Positions 56,901 through 64,000 of a stretch of DNA of 64,000 bases are shown here, in pieces. The notes beneath the pieces were generated by a model. That model was not told the DNA's origin and ran no database searches. It saw only the letters and a program-made list of their open reading frames with translations. The translations under genes were made by a program, and so were the position numbers. Numbering within the stretch: position 1 is the first letter of the stretch; every line of letters begins with the position of its first letter. The stretch is from Monarcha castaneiventris obscurior (Eukaryota > Chordata > Aves > Passeriformes > Monarchidae): contig JAMPIT010000862.1 in the NCBI GenBank assembly GCA_026261815.1, positions 682,001-746,000 of the forward strand, read 5' to 3'.

Positions 56901-59618
56901 CCTTTTCCACCCTAAGGCACACAATGTTTTGTTTTTGCAGGGAGGAGATAAAGCAGGGATGGAAGACCACCTGAACACCACATAGGTAGAATTTCTGAAT
57001 AGAGATATTAAAAAGTAGGTAAAATTCTTTTAACGGCCCTTTAAAATGACAATACTCAACACATCTTCGCATACACACAGCCAACCTTTGAAGTGCCATC
57101 TAATTATGTTCCTCTTAATAGGTGCCAGCTGGAAATAGCTCTCTGGGCTCCTATTTTAAACAAACGTGTGTGAACATCCAGCGAGCACCTCTCACTCAGT
57201 AAGGTGCCACACACAAAAGGCAACACGGTAAATGCTGTCTTGGGTTACAACGTAGGATGCAACCAGGGGTAGGTATTCTACCACCACCTTCATAAGCTGT
57301 TAAAACCAGGTGGGGCAGAGTTCTTTATCTCTTCCAGGACACATCCCCGATAACTCCCTCCGGACAGGTATCTTCTGTTAATGGGCCATCCAGCCTCACT
57401 GCATGACTCATAAAATTACATCATCCCATTGTGAGATGCTCCACCCAGGGGGAGGAACCAAGCACTCCCACCTGGATATCATCTGTGGTTTGGAACACCG
57501 CAGCCAGCCTTATCTGCTGGATTCCCAGAGGACAAGAGCTACATAACCACTGCTGGACCTTCAGAGGAAGACCAGACCCTTCTACAGCATCACTGCTTCA
57601 ACAGAACCACATCTATCACCTCGAGAGGACTGCAGCCACCATTGAATCGGACTGCTACCACCACCCTGACCAACAGTTGGATCCTGACTCTGTCACATTA
57701 AGCCAGTGTTTCCTGCCTTTATTTTAATTTTCCTATTAAATTGCAGTTCTGAGTTGGGATGTCCCATTGGTTTGTTTTCAAACTAGCACAGATGGGCAGC
57801 CACCCCTGAACTCCCTTCAATAACTACACTGAGGCCAAATTAGGATTTGTAAAACACTGCCTTATCCCAGTAAAGCCGAAGTGAAATGCATGATAAACTG
57901 CCTTCTCACAGGCAATTCTGAACCAGTGGGGTTTGGGTTGGGTTTGTGTTTCGAGCTCAGGGGTCCTCAGCTTCTCCCCTCTCCTTGTCGCAGAACTCAA
58001 GGCTGCTCCTGGCAGAGCTCCTTCAGCTACAGCAACAAAGGTTAATCTGAGCATTCTGCCCCAACTCAAAGATTGCAACAGCCTCACTGATCCAACAATA
58101 ACAACAAAAATCCCAACAATACCAATATTATCATAAGCAGAAGCAACCTTTTGTGTCACCTCTTCATGCTGTATTTCCAGATAATTCTTTGTGAACAGCC
58201 ACTGAGGCAGGATCTAGTTCTCACTAATCCTACTTTTCATTGCAGATATTATCAGTACCAGAAGAAGTTATACATCCAAAGCCAGCTTTGCTAGTGACAG
58301 TGCCATCACACCTGTGGAAGCAACAGTGCAAGCAGGACAAAGAGAGCACAGCTTGCAATACTCCATGGAACAGCTACACCAGTGCTGTAGAATCTCACTT
58401 GAGCTAAGGGCAATCTAATCTAAAATTCTAGAATTTTCTCTAGAATGCTATAAAAAACTCTACTCCATACTAACAGCTTTATGTCCACACTGAGTGTCAT
58501 TTTTCAGTTCCCAAATGCCAAATCATGAGGGAGAAACACTGGAGAGGTCTAACACAGGGCAGATGTCAAAACCTGTAACATGTTTTTATCATTTTCTTCC
58601 CTGCCAACTACAGGAGACACTTCTGCCATCTGGTATTGGCCTGCCACAGGAATTTGGCCAATCTGCTCCCACATTCATCTGCTTCTCTTAGGCAACCATC
58701 AATTACTTTTTTTGGTGAACTTCTGTGCAGGTTTTGGCTGGGGTAGAGTTAATTTTCTTCACACTAGCTAGTAGGGGCTGTGTTTTGGATTTGTCCTAGA
58801 AGCACTGCTGATAACAGAGGGCTATTTCAGTTACTCTGGGCAGTGCTCACAGCATCAAGGCCTTTTCTCACCCCAGCAGAGAGGGGGCTGGGGGTACACA
58901 AGGAGCTGGGAAGGAGCACAGCTGGGAGCAGCTGTGTGGACCACACCACCTTCCTTCCAAGTTCCTGAGGATGAAGGTCAGTGTAATATGCACAATTTAT
59001 CAACACCAAATCTTCATGTTCTACCCAACGTGACACCTTGTGTTCCTCATTTGGATTACAGAAGTTATTTTACCTCTTTTTTTTTTTTTTTGCATAGACA
59101 GAATACTGAATTAAGCTGCATATTCCTTCTATCCTTAACTTCTGACAGAGGTCACATCTTGTGAGAGCTTTCAACAGGGATGCAGAGAGAATAAAAAACA
59201 GAACCAACACGTCAATGTGTGCCTAAATATCATGGTTCAGGATACAAATGCTCGTTTCCAGGGAACAAAAAGATACTAGAGAGAGAAGATTTTAAACCAA
59301 TCATAGCCATGTCAGCCATGTCACCAAAATCCCTAGCACATGATGAAATTGTTGTTTGGAGAAAGAGGTAAAAATTATTTCCCAGCTCTCATTTTCAAAT
59401 TCATACATGAAATGTCTTAATTTATTTTCCAATGATTTATCATTCTGGTATTTGAACTAATACATTTTTCTATCTCTGAGGAAAACAGACATGACAGCCT
59501 TTGAACACTCTTCTGTTAAGTTTTCTCCTAGGTAAACCAGACAAAAAGGAAAAAGCATGATTTGAGTACCTGGTGCTGATGATCCTCTTACTGCAAAAGT
59601 GACTTGACAAGAGGTCAT
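23761..59618 (-). CDS. GPCPD1: GPCPD1, glycerophosphocholine phosphodiesterase 1 (GDE5); 19 coding exons, complete
   Basis: Cytosolic enzyme that hydrolyses sn-glycero-3-phosphocholine to choline and glycerol-3-phosphate. The coding exons (minus order 59570-59618, 55433-55517, 54411-54504, 47935-48010, 46075-46116, 44722-44845, 42047-42290, 40843-41005, 40620-40752, 40355-40409, 38686-38778, 37529-37606, 36661-36697, 35844-35905, 34890-34955, 33918-34054, 33011-33146, 32528-32688, 23761-23965) sum to 2040 nt: 679 codons plus TAA. Human is 672. Residues about 1-115 form a CBM20 starch-binding domain (LGNWNP at 29-34, WETHLQPRS from 89). Residues about 318-620 form the GDPD catalytic domain, with GHRGAGNS at 325-332 (His326), EN at 343-344, Glu361/Asp363 and His376 (YHD). 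All catalytic positions are intact. An in-frame TGA at 59637-59639 and a good Kozak context (G at -3) fix the start. Every junction is GT-AG with consistent phase. Confidence 0.96.
24518..25516 (+). pseudogene. CR1 ORF2 upstream part (pre-RT and fingers)
   Basis: Open frame of about 330 codons with the CR1 pre-RT region ([28 protein letters not shown]...) and the first RT blocks up to [17 protein letters not shown]. After that it runs out of frame for about 15 codons to a stop. Comparison with the family suggests a few bases are missing near 25470, shifting the frame. It starts mid-protein, so the copy cannot move autonomously. Confidence 0.85.
25473..26693 (+). pseudogene. CR1 ORF2 downstream part (RT palm to C-terminus)
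   Basis: Uninterrupted frame of about 405 codons from [20 protein letters not shown] to the CR1 C-terminus ([20 protein letters not shown]). It contains the RT core, with the FADD catalytic motif, and the conserved CR1 C-terminal region ([20 protein letters not shown]). The first base is where the frame opens, not a real start. One frameshift from the upstream part and no internal stop suggest a fairly young insertion. Confidence 0.9.
32528..32688 (-). CDS. GPCPD1: GPCPD1 coding exon 18
   Basis: The acceptor is gtatttcag and the donor gtactt. It encodes [20 protein letters not shown], then [20 protein letters not shown] and GVHGLIYD (559-611), the last barrel strands. It is followed by an 8.6-kb intron. 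Confidence 0.96.
33011..33146 (-). CDS. GPCPD1: GPCPD1 coding exon 17
   Basis: The acceptor is tctggcag and the donor gtaagc. It completes Met513 and encodes [20 protein letters not shown] through [20 protein letters not shown] (to 558). Confidence 0.96.
33918..34054 (-). CDS. GPCPD1: GPCPD1 coding exon 16
   Basis: The acceptor is ttttctag and the donor gtaagt. It encodes residues 468-512 plus part of Met513 ([20 protein letters not shown] ... [16 protein letters not shown]). Confidence 0.96.
34890..34955 (-). CDS. GPCPD1: GPCPD1 coding exon 15
   Basis: The acceptor is ctttttag and the donor gtaagt. It encodes [20 protein letters not shown] and QR (446-467). The FNIEIKW strand is characteristic of the GDPD barrel. 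Confidence 0.95.
35844..35905 (-). CDS. GPCPD1: GPCPD1 coding exon 14
   Basis: The acceptor is ctttccag and the donor gtaagt. It encodes residues 425-445 ([21 protein letters not shown]), an acidic surface insertion in the GDPD barrel. Confidence 0.92.
36661..36697 (-). CDS. GPCPD1: GPCPD1 coding exon 13 (37-nt microexon)
   Basis: The acceptor is ctcttcag and the donor gtatgt. It encodes [12 protein letters not shown] (413-424) plus one base of Ala425. Exons 13 and 14 together are 99 nt and in frame. Confidence 0.9.
37529..37606 (-). CDS. GPCPD1: GPCPD1 coding exon 12
   Basis: The acceptor is cttcaaag and the donor gtattg. It encodes [20 protein letters not shown] plus QLQLLK (387-412), 26 whole codons. 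Confidence 0.95.
38686..38778 (-). CDS. GPCPD1: GPCPD1 coding exon 11 (active-site Glu/Asp/His)
   Basis: The acceptor is ccctgcag and the donor gtaaag. It encodes residues 356-386 ([26 protein letters not shown]). Glu361, Asp363 and His376 match the GDPD metal-binding and catalytic positions. It is in-frame (93 nt), but skipping it would destroy the active site. Confidence 0.96.
40355..40409 (-). CDS. GPCPD1: GPCPD1 coding exon 10
   Basis: The acceptor is ctttttcag and the donor gtatgt. It encodes [19 protein letters not shown] (337-355). The EN pair corresponds to the conserved metal-ligand Glu of GDPD enzymes. Confidence 0.95.
40620..40752 (-). CDS. GPCPD1: GPCPD1 coding exon 9 (GDPD catalytic His)
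   Basis: The acceptor is ttcttgcag and the donor gtaagt. It encodes residues 293-337 and begins the GDPD domain, with [12 protein letters not shown]. His326 is the expected catalytic His of the HRG motif. Confidence 0.96.
40843..41005 (-). CDS. GPCPD1: GPCPD1 coding exon 8
   Basis: The acceptor is gtttttag and the donor gtacag. It encodes residues 239-292 ([18 protein letters not shown] ... [13 protein letters not shown]). Confidence 0.95.
42047..42290 (-). CDS. GPCPD1: GPCPD1 coding exon 7
   Basis: The acceptor is ggttgagtag and the donor gtatgtg. It encodes residues 157-238, including the acidic EKDDDEEG segment, [20 protein letters not shown] and LELIFDFFE. It is the longest coding exon (244 nt). 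The acceptor was chosen by phase with exon 6. Confidence 0.95.
43412..44465 (-). mobile_element. CR1 LINE, older 5'-truncated copy in GPCPD1 intron 6
   Basis: About 1.05 kb on the minus strand. Its 3' end is at 43412 (complement of atcacagaaccacagattgg). Further up, decayed CR1 RT phrases are seen ([31 protein letters not shown]). Several frameshifts and stops break the frame, so it is older than the copy at 24518. It lies in sense orientation relative to GPCPD1, between exons 7 and 6. Confidence 0.9.
44722..44845 (-). CDS. GPCPD1: GPCPD1 coding exon 6
   Basis: The acceptor is tttttggtag and the donor gtaagaa. It encodes residues 116-156 ([20 protein letters not shown] ... KKKFKTSRF), the linker region between CBM20 and GDPD domains. 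Confidence 0.95.
46075..46116 (-). CDS. GPCPD1: GPCPD1 coding exon 5 (42-nt small exon)
   Basis: The acceptor is taattctag and the donor gtaagtgag. It encodes [14 protein letters not shown] (102-115). Its 42 nt are exactly 14 codons, so inclusion or skipping would preserve the frame. Confidence 0.92.
47935..48010 (-). CDS. GPCPD1: GPCPD1 coding exon 4 (CBM20 domain)
   Basis: The acceptor is aaattacag and the donor gtatggg. It encodes [20 protein letters not shown] and SITPL (77-101), the WE...R end of CBM20. Its 76 nt are not a multiple of three. A long polypyrimidine tract lies 100-190 bases upstream of its acceptor in the sense strand. Confidence 0.95.
48011..54410 (-). other. GPCPD1 intron 3 (6.4 kb)
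   Basis: Donor gtatgt, acceptor aaattacag. It is AT-rich with no recognised gene or LINE/LTR copy. The only distinct structure seen is the purine tract at 48113-48198. Confidence 0.7.
48113..48198. repeat. polypurine (GA-rich) tract
   Basis: About 85 bases of nearly pure A and G on the plus strand (aagaagaaggagaagaagaa, gaaagagagagatt...). The GPCPD1 transcript therefore has a polypyrimidine tract here, 100-190 bases upstream of the exon 4 acceptor. Confidence 0.85.
54411..54504 (-). CDS. GPCPD1: GPCPD1 coding exon 3 (CBM20 domain)
   Basis: The acceptor is tctccacag and the donor gtatgtac. It encodes residues 45-76, including [20 protein letters not shown] and YFLEPK, the central strands of CBM20. 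Confidence 0.95.
54705..54840 (-). mobile_element. MIR-like ancient SINE fragment
   Basis: The plus strand shows the antisense MIR signature in order: aagtgctctaag, then tctcatctccacttaacaga, tggagaaaac, catccaagatcacacagcaa and gtcatgacagaactacaaac, closely paralleling the MIR core 'cccaaggtcacacagc' region. It lies in GPCPD1 intron 2, about 200 bases upstream of exon 3. The match is from memory; family and limits are uncertain. Confidence 0.6.
55433..55517 (-). CDS. GPCPD1: GPCPD1 coding exon 2 (CBM20 domain)
   Basis: The acceptor is ttttttag and the donor gtaagtt. It encodes residues 17-44 ([20 protein letters not shown]...). The LGNWNP motif, with its conserved Trp, is characteristic of CBM20 carbohydrate-binding modules. 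Confidence 0.95.
57236..57790 (+). mobile_element. solo LTR of an avian endogenous retrovirus
   Basis: About 555 bases bounded by TGTCTTGGGTTACAACG and TTTTCAAACTAGCACA. Composition is unlike the flanking AT-rich intron. It contains ccaggtggggcagagttctt, a ccacccagggggaggaacca box and a late ATTAAA near 57734 followed by a G/T-rich stretch, as in an LTR R/U5. It has no internal retroviral sequence. No matching target-site duplication flanks the boundaries I chose. It lies antisense to GPCPD1. Confidence 0.7.
58724..58945 (+). mobile_element. ERVL-like LTR 5' fragment
   Basis: Begins tgtgcaggttttggctgggg, then tagagttaattttcttcaca, ctagctagtaggggctgtgt and ctgggggtacacaaggagct, the order typical of the 5' half of avian ERVL-type LTRs. 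It is the best preserved member of the family that also occurs at 11255, 19876 and 20977. It is truncated at its 3' side. Confidence 0.75.
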
Positions 59619-59655
59619 TTCTGCAGAACTTTCGTCTCACAACAGTTGAAGTCTC
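59570..59655 (-). CDS. GPCPD1: GPCPD1 first coding exon (ATG at 59616-59618) with 5' UTR part
   Basis: The acceptor is cactatag, so a non-coding exon must lie further upstream. The 5' UTR part is 59619-59655, with an in-frame TGA at 59637-59639. The coding part is 59570-59618: [16 protein letters not shown] plus the first base of Gly17. The donor is gtactc. Confidence 0.92.
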
Positions 59656-62600
59656 CTATAGTGGGAGGAAAGAAGATAGTAATTTGAGGAACAATCACTA
59701 CATTTGTTGCTGTTCTAAGTTAGAGGAAACTTAAATCCCACCACTTACAGGGAAGCAAGCCACTTGTGATATTACTGTTTGAGTGAGCAGCAGCAGTAGA
59801 AAGCTCTTTAAAAGCAGCTGTAGACCCAGAAAACAGCATCCAGCTGCAGAAGACACTACTGCAACACTGGCACAAGAAAAAGACTACTAAATCAAATACC
59901 ATATGCAAGAATCAGTATCCTGCAGCATTTATCAGTCTTCAGCTGAGATTTTTCAAAACTCTCTTTTTGACTAATTTTGCTTCCAAGGAGGTCACTGGAA
60001 GGTTTTAACACAAATTTAAGATTAGGACCCTTGGGAAACAGTAACTTCTGCCTCATCTGTGCTATTCCTCAGCATCCTCTTCACAGCACAAGGAAGTTTT
60101 CACAGAGCAGCACAAGCACCTTGAAGGAACAGGGGGAACAACCCAGAACAGATGACAGCTCTCTGCTGTCACTTGTTCACCACTGCAGACTCTTCTCCTG
60201 TATTTCCAGCCTTTCACAGGAAGCACAAGAAGCAACTGGAAGCACCAAACAGCCTTCAAAACAGCACAGCAGGGAGAGACTGCCTGTAGCCAGGACAGCA
60301 GCTGGAGGACAGACTCTGCCTCAATTTTCTCCTCCAATACACAAAACCTTGATAGAAAAAAACCTGGCAGAACTCCATTCTCACCATTACAGCAGAAACA
60401 CTATTGATGTATCGTATTCTTTTATATTATTTACAAAAGCAGTAAGTCCACATGTGGATGTTGCTAGACTGCCATCACCCAAGTATACATCTGGACATGG
60501 GCTACAAAATAATTATACTAATTGTATGCAGAATAAACTTTGCAAAGGTTTCAATTAATCTGTTTCTTTACATCACTGTGAGGGGCTTCTTGTTCTGTGT
60601 GTGTTTTGTTTGCTTGTTTTTCTTTTTAACCAAGCAAGTAGAATGTTACTACTGCTATTTTAGAACAGGACAAAAAGCACTTTATTTCAGTACAATCTTG
60701 GTCAGCAACCCTTTAAAAGCAACATCAAGGAGAACTAACAACACTAAAGAAAAATATGCTTTTCATTAACTCTATTACTACAAGGGGAAGCCCTTGCCTT
60801 CAAAGGGCACAGGACAGTTAAACACTGCCTTGAAAGCAAAAGATAGTCAGAAGCCTCATTCCTTGTGGGCATTTAGAATGTTACTGCAGGTATTTAACCT
60901 TCAGAACTGTTTCTTCTGGGTCTTCTTCTCCTCCTCCTCCTCTCAATTATAACTCTCCTCCTCTATTCCTGTTGTAACTACAGCTACCTTTACTTTACGT
61001 GTCTTTTTCTCCTCCTTTATTTTCCCTCTCCATGTCAAGGAAGATGACTTTCCAGTGCTAAAATGAGAGCAAGAAAATAGTAGAAATGTAAATGTTTCTG
61101 GTCACATATTCCAATTCTGCATGTCTTTCTCACAAGTCACATTTCCGCCAACGATAAAATCCCAGACTACTGAAGCTAGAAATAAGCACAGCTGATAAAC
61201 AGGAATTCCATGAAGGGCACTCCCTTGAGGAACTTTCCCACGTGTGTGTCATTAGCTGGTGCCTATATTAAGTGACACATTCTAGCATTTATTTTTAGCA
61301 GTTATTTTTAGACAGAGAGCTACAGCCAAGTTTCAGTGCTGAAACTAAGACTGGACTCACAAAACTGGTCCAGTATGATAAAAAAATCTCAGTGTAATGC
61401 AGAGACTATAAATTACTAGTGAGCATTTATGATGGCACCGGGTAGTCAGGGGCTTGGCTGTGTTCACCAACTGCCCTTGCTTGGACAGCCTTTAACTGAA
61501 AGGGCAGAGGAGCCAAAGGGAAAATGAAGTAGGCAAAAATGCCTTGCAAATGTCTGCAAAGCAGGAAAGTGAAAGCTGAAGCCTACACCCAGTTCCCCAA
61601 AGCAAGAGCATGCTTTTGGCTTGTTTAAAAAAAAAAAAAAGCTGTTTCCAATGCAACAACTCAAAACTGAAACTTCACAAAATGCAGCGTCTGTCCTACT
61701 GTAAATTAACTAACTACCCAGCTGTTCTAGAGAATCATCCAAAATCCTCCTAAGTCTATAAAGCTTTTAGCCAATCTTGTAAAAATTCTATGTACCTACT
61801 TGCAAGACAGGTGTGGACTTTTCTAAACTGCCTAGTAAAATAATTTTACTTTTTTATATAGCCGTAGCCAGTTGTAAGGAGATTTTGATAAACTGACTTT
61901 GTAAAATTGCCAAAATTCTACCCAAAATGCATTTTATCTCAAAAACCTACTCAACCCACCCAAGGGATGTATACGAGGAAAAGAATAATTCCACTTCACC
62001 AAGCAAGGGCACATTTTTTTCTAGCAGAACTGCAGGTATAGGTATTGCACTTATATTTAGGGTCAAAGTACCACCCCTCATTCTGAAAAAAACATCTTTT
62101 CTAGCAGAGCACTGAATGCAAACACACAGCAAGGAAAAACCAGGTCTGCTTTTCGTTAAGGAAGCAAGCCTACGTTGTATATTACGATGCACTTACAAAA
62201 GCAGTGTATGCTTTCAAGACATGATACAGAAACATTTTACTTGGGGGGGGAGGAAAAAAAAACCAACCTAAGTTTAGCTGTCTAGTTACTGATAGTTCCT
62301 GAAAAGAGAGGATATTTAATTCCCAAAGGGGAATGGCAGGCAACCTTAGACAATCAAATCCTCTGACCTCTAAGTGTCAGGAATCTTTTAAACTTGGTGT
62401 TCCTTCCTTCAGATTTTCAGCACTGCTTAAACAAAGAAGCTGACAAAGAACTAACAAAATCCTCTATGCTCCCCACACTTGTAAAGATGGATTTTTAGGA
62501 GAATGCAAAGAATCCTCAGCTCCTCAGAGGGGTCATGTCATAACTGCTATGGGGAACTGAAGCAAATTATAAACACTTCCTGATCAGCAAATATTAATAA

Positions 62601-64000
62601 AATCAATTGAGCAGATTTACAAACTAGAAATCCTTGTGCAACAACCCTCTTTAAACAACCCCTAAGTCCAAAAGTAATAAAGCTGAATTCACATCTGCTG
62701 CAGCTACAGGCATCCAAATGGTAACCTGCATGCAAACGATTGCTCCTCTTCCCATGTCCCACTTCCTCCCTCTCTTTGGTCAGCTTTTACAGACTTCACC
62801 CACATGCAAGCAAGCAGTGAACACCTGAATCTCAGTTTTCCTCAAGTGAAAGACACATCACCCAGGTAGAGGCTCATCAGCACTTCGCTACAAAAACCTC
62901 AACAACAACCAAAAAAAACCCACAAAAACCAAACCCACAAACAGAAAAAACCCACAAAAAAGAACCCACCACCACCACAAAAAAAAAAAAAACCCCACAC
63001 CAAAAAAAAAACCCCCAAACAAAAAAATCAAACAAAAACCCCACAAAACATTAATAGGAAGGAAATAATAGGAAATCCAAACTCTCCCCTCCCTGATTCT
63101 AAAAGAGAACTTCTAGAAAACGCAGGCAAGGAAGAAAAGATGGCATAACATAATCAACTACTAAAGTATCACAAAGCACCACACATTTCCTCTAAAATGA
63201 GGTAGTAAAGGTCATCATAGATGGGGAAGGCCAAAATATTTTCTGGTTGTAGCCAAAAATATACTAGGACATGGACTTAATTTATTCATTCAAAGCTTGA
63301 ATTTCACTTGAACCTTCTGGCTTACAGGTCTCATGATATATTAAAACCCTTCACAAGCCTTCAGCTTTAGTGGATTATTCTGCCCCACCCTCAATTTCCC
63401 TAACCTTTCCAATATGATTTAAGAGGTGCTGGCTGCTTGCTGTACCATATCTTACATGTTTTTTCAGGCTTAGCTAAATACACACCAAGTAATCTGGGGC
63501 AACCCTGGAATATAATAGCCTAGCTGACAAACACTGAACAAATTTTAGAGTCATAAAAATTCATAGCAGCCACAAAGCCAGATTACCTGCTCTCTACTAA
63601 ATACAAGTGATATTTTAAATAGCAACTTGGACAGGTTTTGAGGCTCTGATCCTAGTGGTCCAAGGGCAGGTTTGAAGTACAATGGGATTTTTTTTTTTTA
63701 ACTGTGGAGACTTACAAGCCTGAAGACCTTGAACTTTGTTGCATGGACAGAGGGCTTTCATAATTAGGAAGGGAACCCTTCAAGCAACTACCTTGACAGA
63801 TCTGAATGAAAAGCTGATTTTGTCAACTCTAAGTTGACTGCAAGGGCTGCAGAATGGCTGGTTACACTTAGCATATCCATTGGGGATAATCAGCATTTGG
63901 CTGATAATCGTGCTTTAATGTGCTGGTAAGAAAGCCAAAAAGCATCAGACTCACACCAATGTGTCACATTTCTCTCCCAACAAAAAGCTACCAATCTCTA
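59656..64000 (-). other. Upstream part of GPCPD1 (probable 5' intron)
   Basis: A splice acceptor at 59656-59660 implies a non-coding first exon upstream. No CpG island or obvious exon is visible up to 64000, so the promoter probably lies beyond the window. It contains a 14-base A run near 61627 and the A/C-rich tract at 62888-63051. Open frames here (for example 59977-60558, plus) show no recognisable domain. Confidence 0.6.
62888..63051. repeat. A/C-rich low-complexity tract
   Basis: About 160 bases made almost only of A and C on the plus strand (aaaaaaaacccacaaaaacc and similar). The complementary strand, the GPCPD1 sense strand, has repeated runs of 3-5 G separated by T runs. Confidence 0.9.

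Larger units (their letters stand above)
55518..59569 (-). other. GPCPD1 intron between coding exons 1 and 2
   Basis: 4-kb intron with gtactc donor and ttttttag acceptor. It holds the solo LTR at 57236-57790 and an ERVL-like LTR piece at 58724-58945. Nothing else was recognised. Confidence 0.75.

Noticed and set aside
59977..60558. 193-codon plus-strand open frame upstream of GPCPD1 coding exon 1
   Set aside because: Composition is Ser/Thr/His-rich, as expected of translated non-coding sequence. No motif was recognised, and it is antisense to the GPCPD1 transcript.

Overview
This is vertebrate nuclear DNA, almost certainly from a bird. Genes are split into short GT-AG exons with long AT-rich introns. 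The interspersed repeats are avian: CR1 LINEs ending in ATTCTGTG-type octamers, and ERVL-like LTRs beginning TGTCCTGG or TGTCATGG. There is no bacterial, plasmid or viral gene organisation. I see no previously undescribed biological system. The window is a standard three-gene neighbourhood plus retroelements.

Layout. (1) 1-8.3 kb, plus strand: the last six coding exons of MRPS5, a mitochondrial ribosomal protein. The upstream exons lie left of the window or were not recognised. The introns carry three CR1 fragments. (2) 8.3-11.3 kb: intergenic, partly GC-rich. (3) 11.4-16.7 kb, minus strand: the complete MAL gene, four coding exons and 152 codons plus stop, with a CpG-rich upstream region. 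MRPS5 and MAL are convergent. (4) 16.7-22.2 kb: gene-free and rich in retroelement remnants. It holds two 3' ends of the same ERV family facing each other, one of them preceded by a degenerate tandem array. (5) 22.2-64 kb, minus strand: GPCPD1, glycerophosphocholine phosphodiesterase. Nineteen coding exons together give exactly 2040 nt, or 679 codons plus stop. The start codon is at 59616-59618 and the stop at 23761-23763. The 5' non-coding exon(s) and promoter are probably beyond 64 kb.

The 8.6-kb last intron of GPCPD1 holds a relatively young CR1. Its reverse transcriptase is almost uninterrupted, with one frameshift. Another intron holds an older, inverted CR1, and intron 1 holds LTR pieces. 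I know of no shared pathway for the three genes: MRPS5 acts in mitochondrial translation, MAL in membrane-raft and apical sorting, and GPCPD1 in choline phospholipid breakdown. Their adjacency reflects chromosomal history.

Exon boundaries were set by eye from splice consensus, reading phase and remembered family sequence. The phases close without conflict in all three genes, which is strong internal support. UTR ends, repeat boundaries and repeat family names are approximate.
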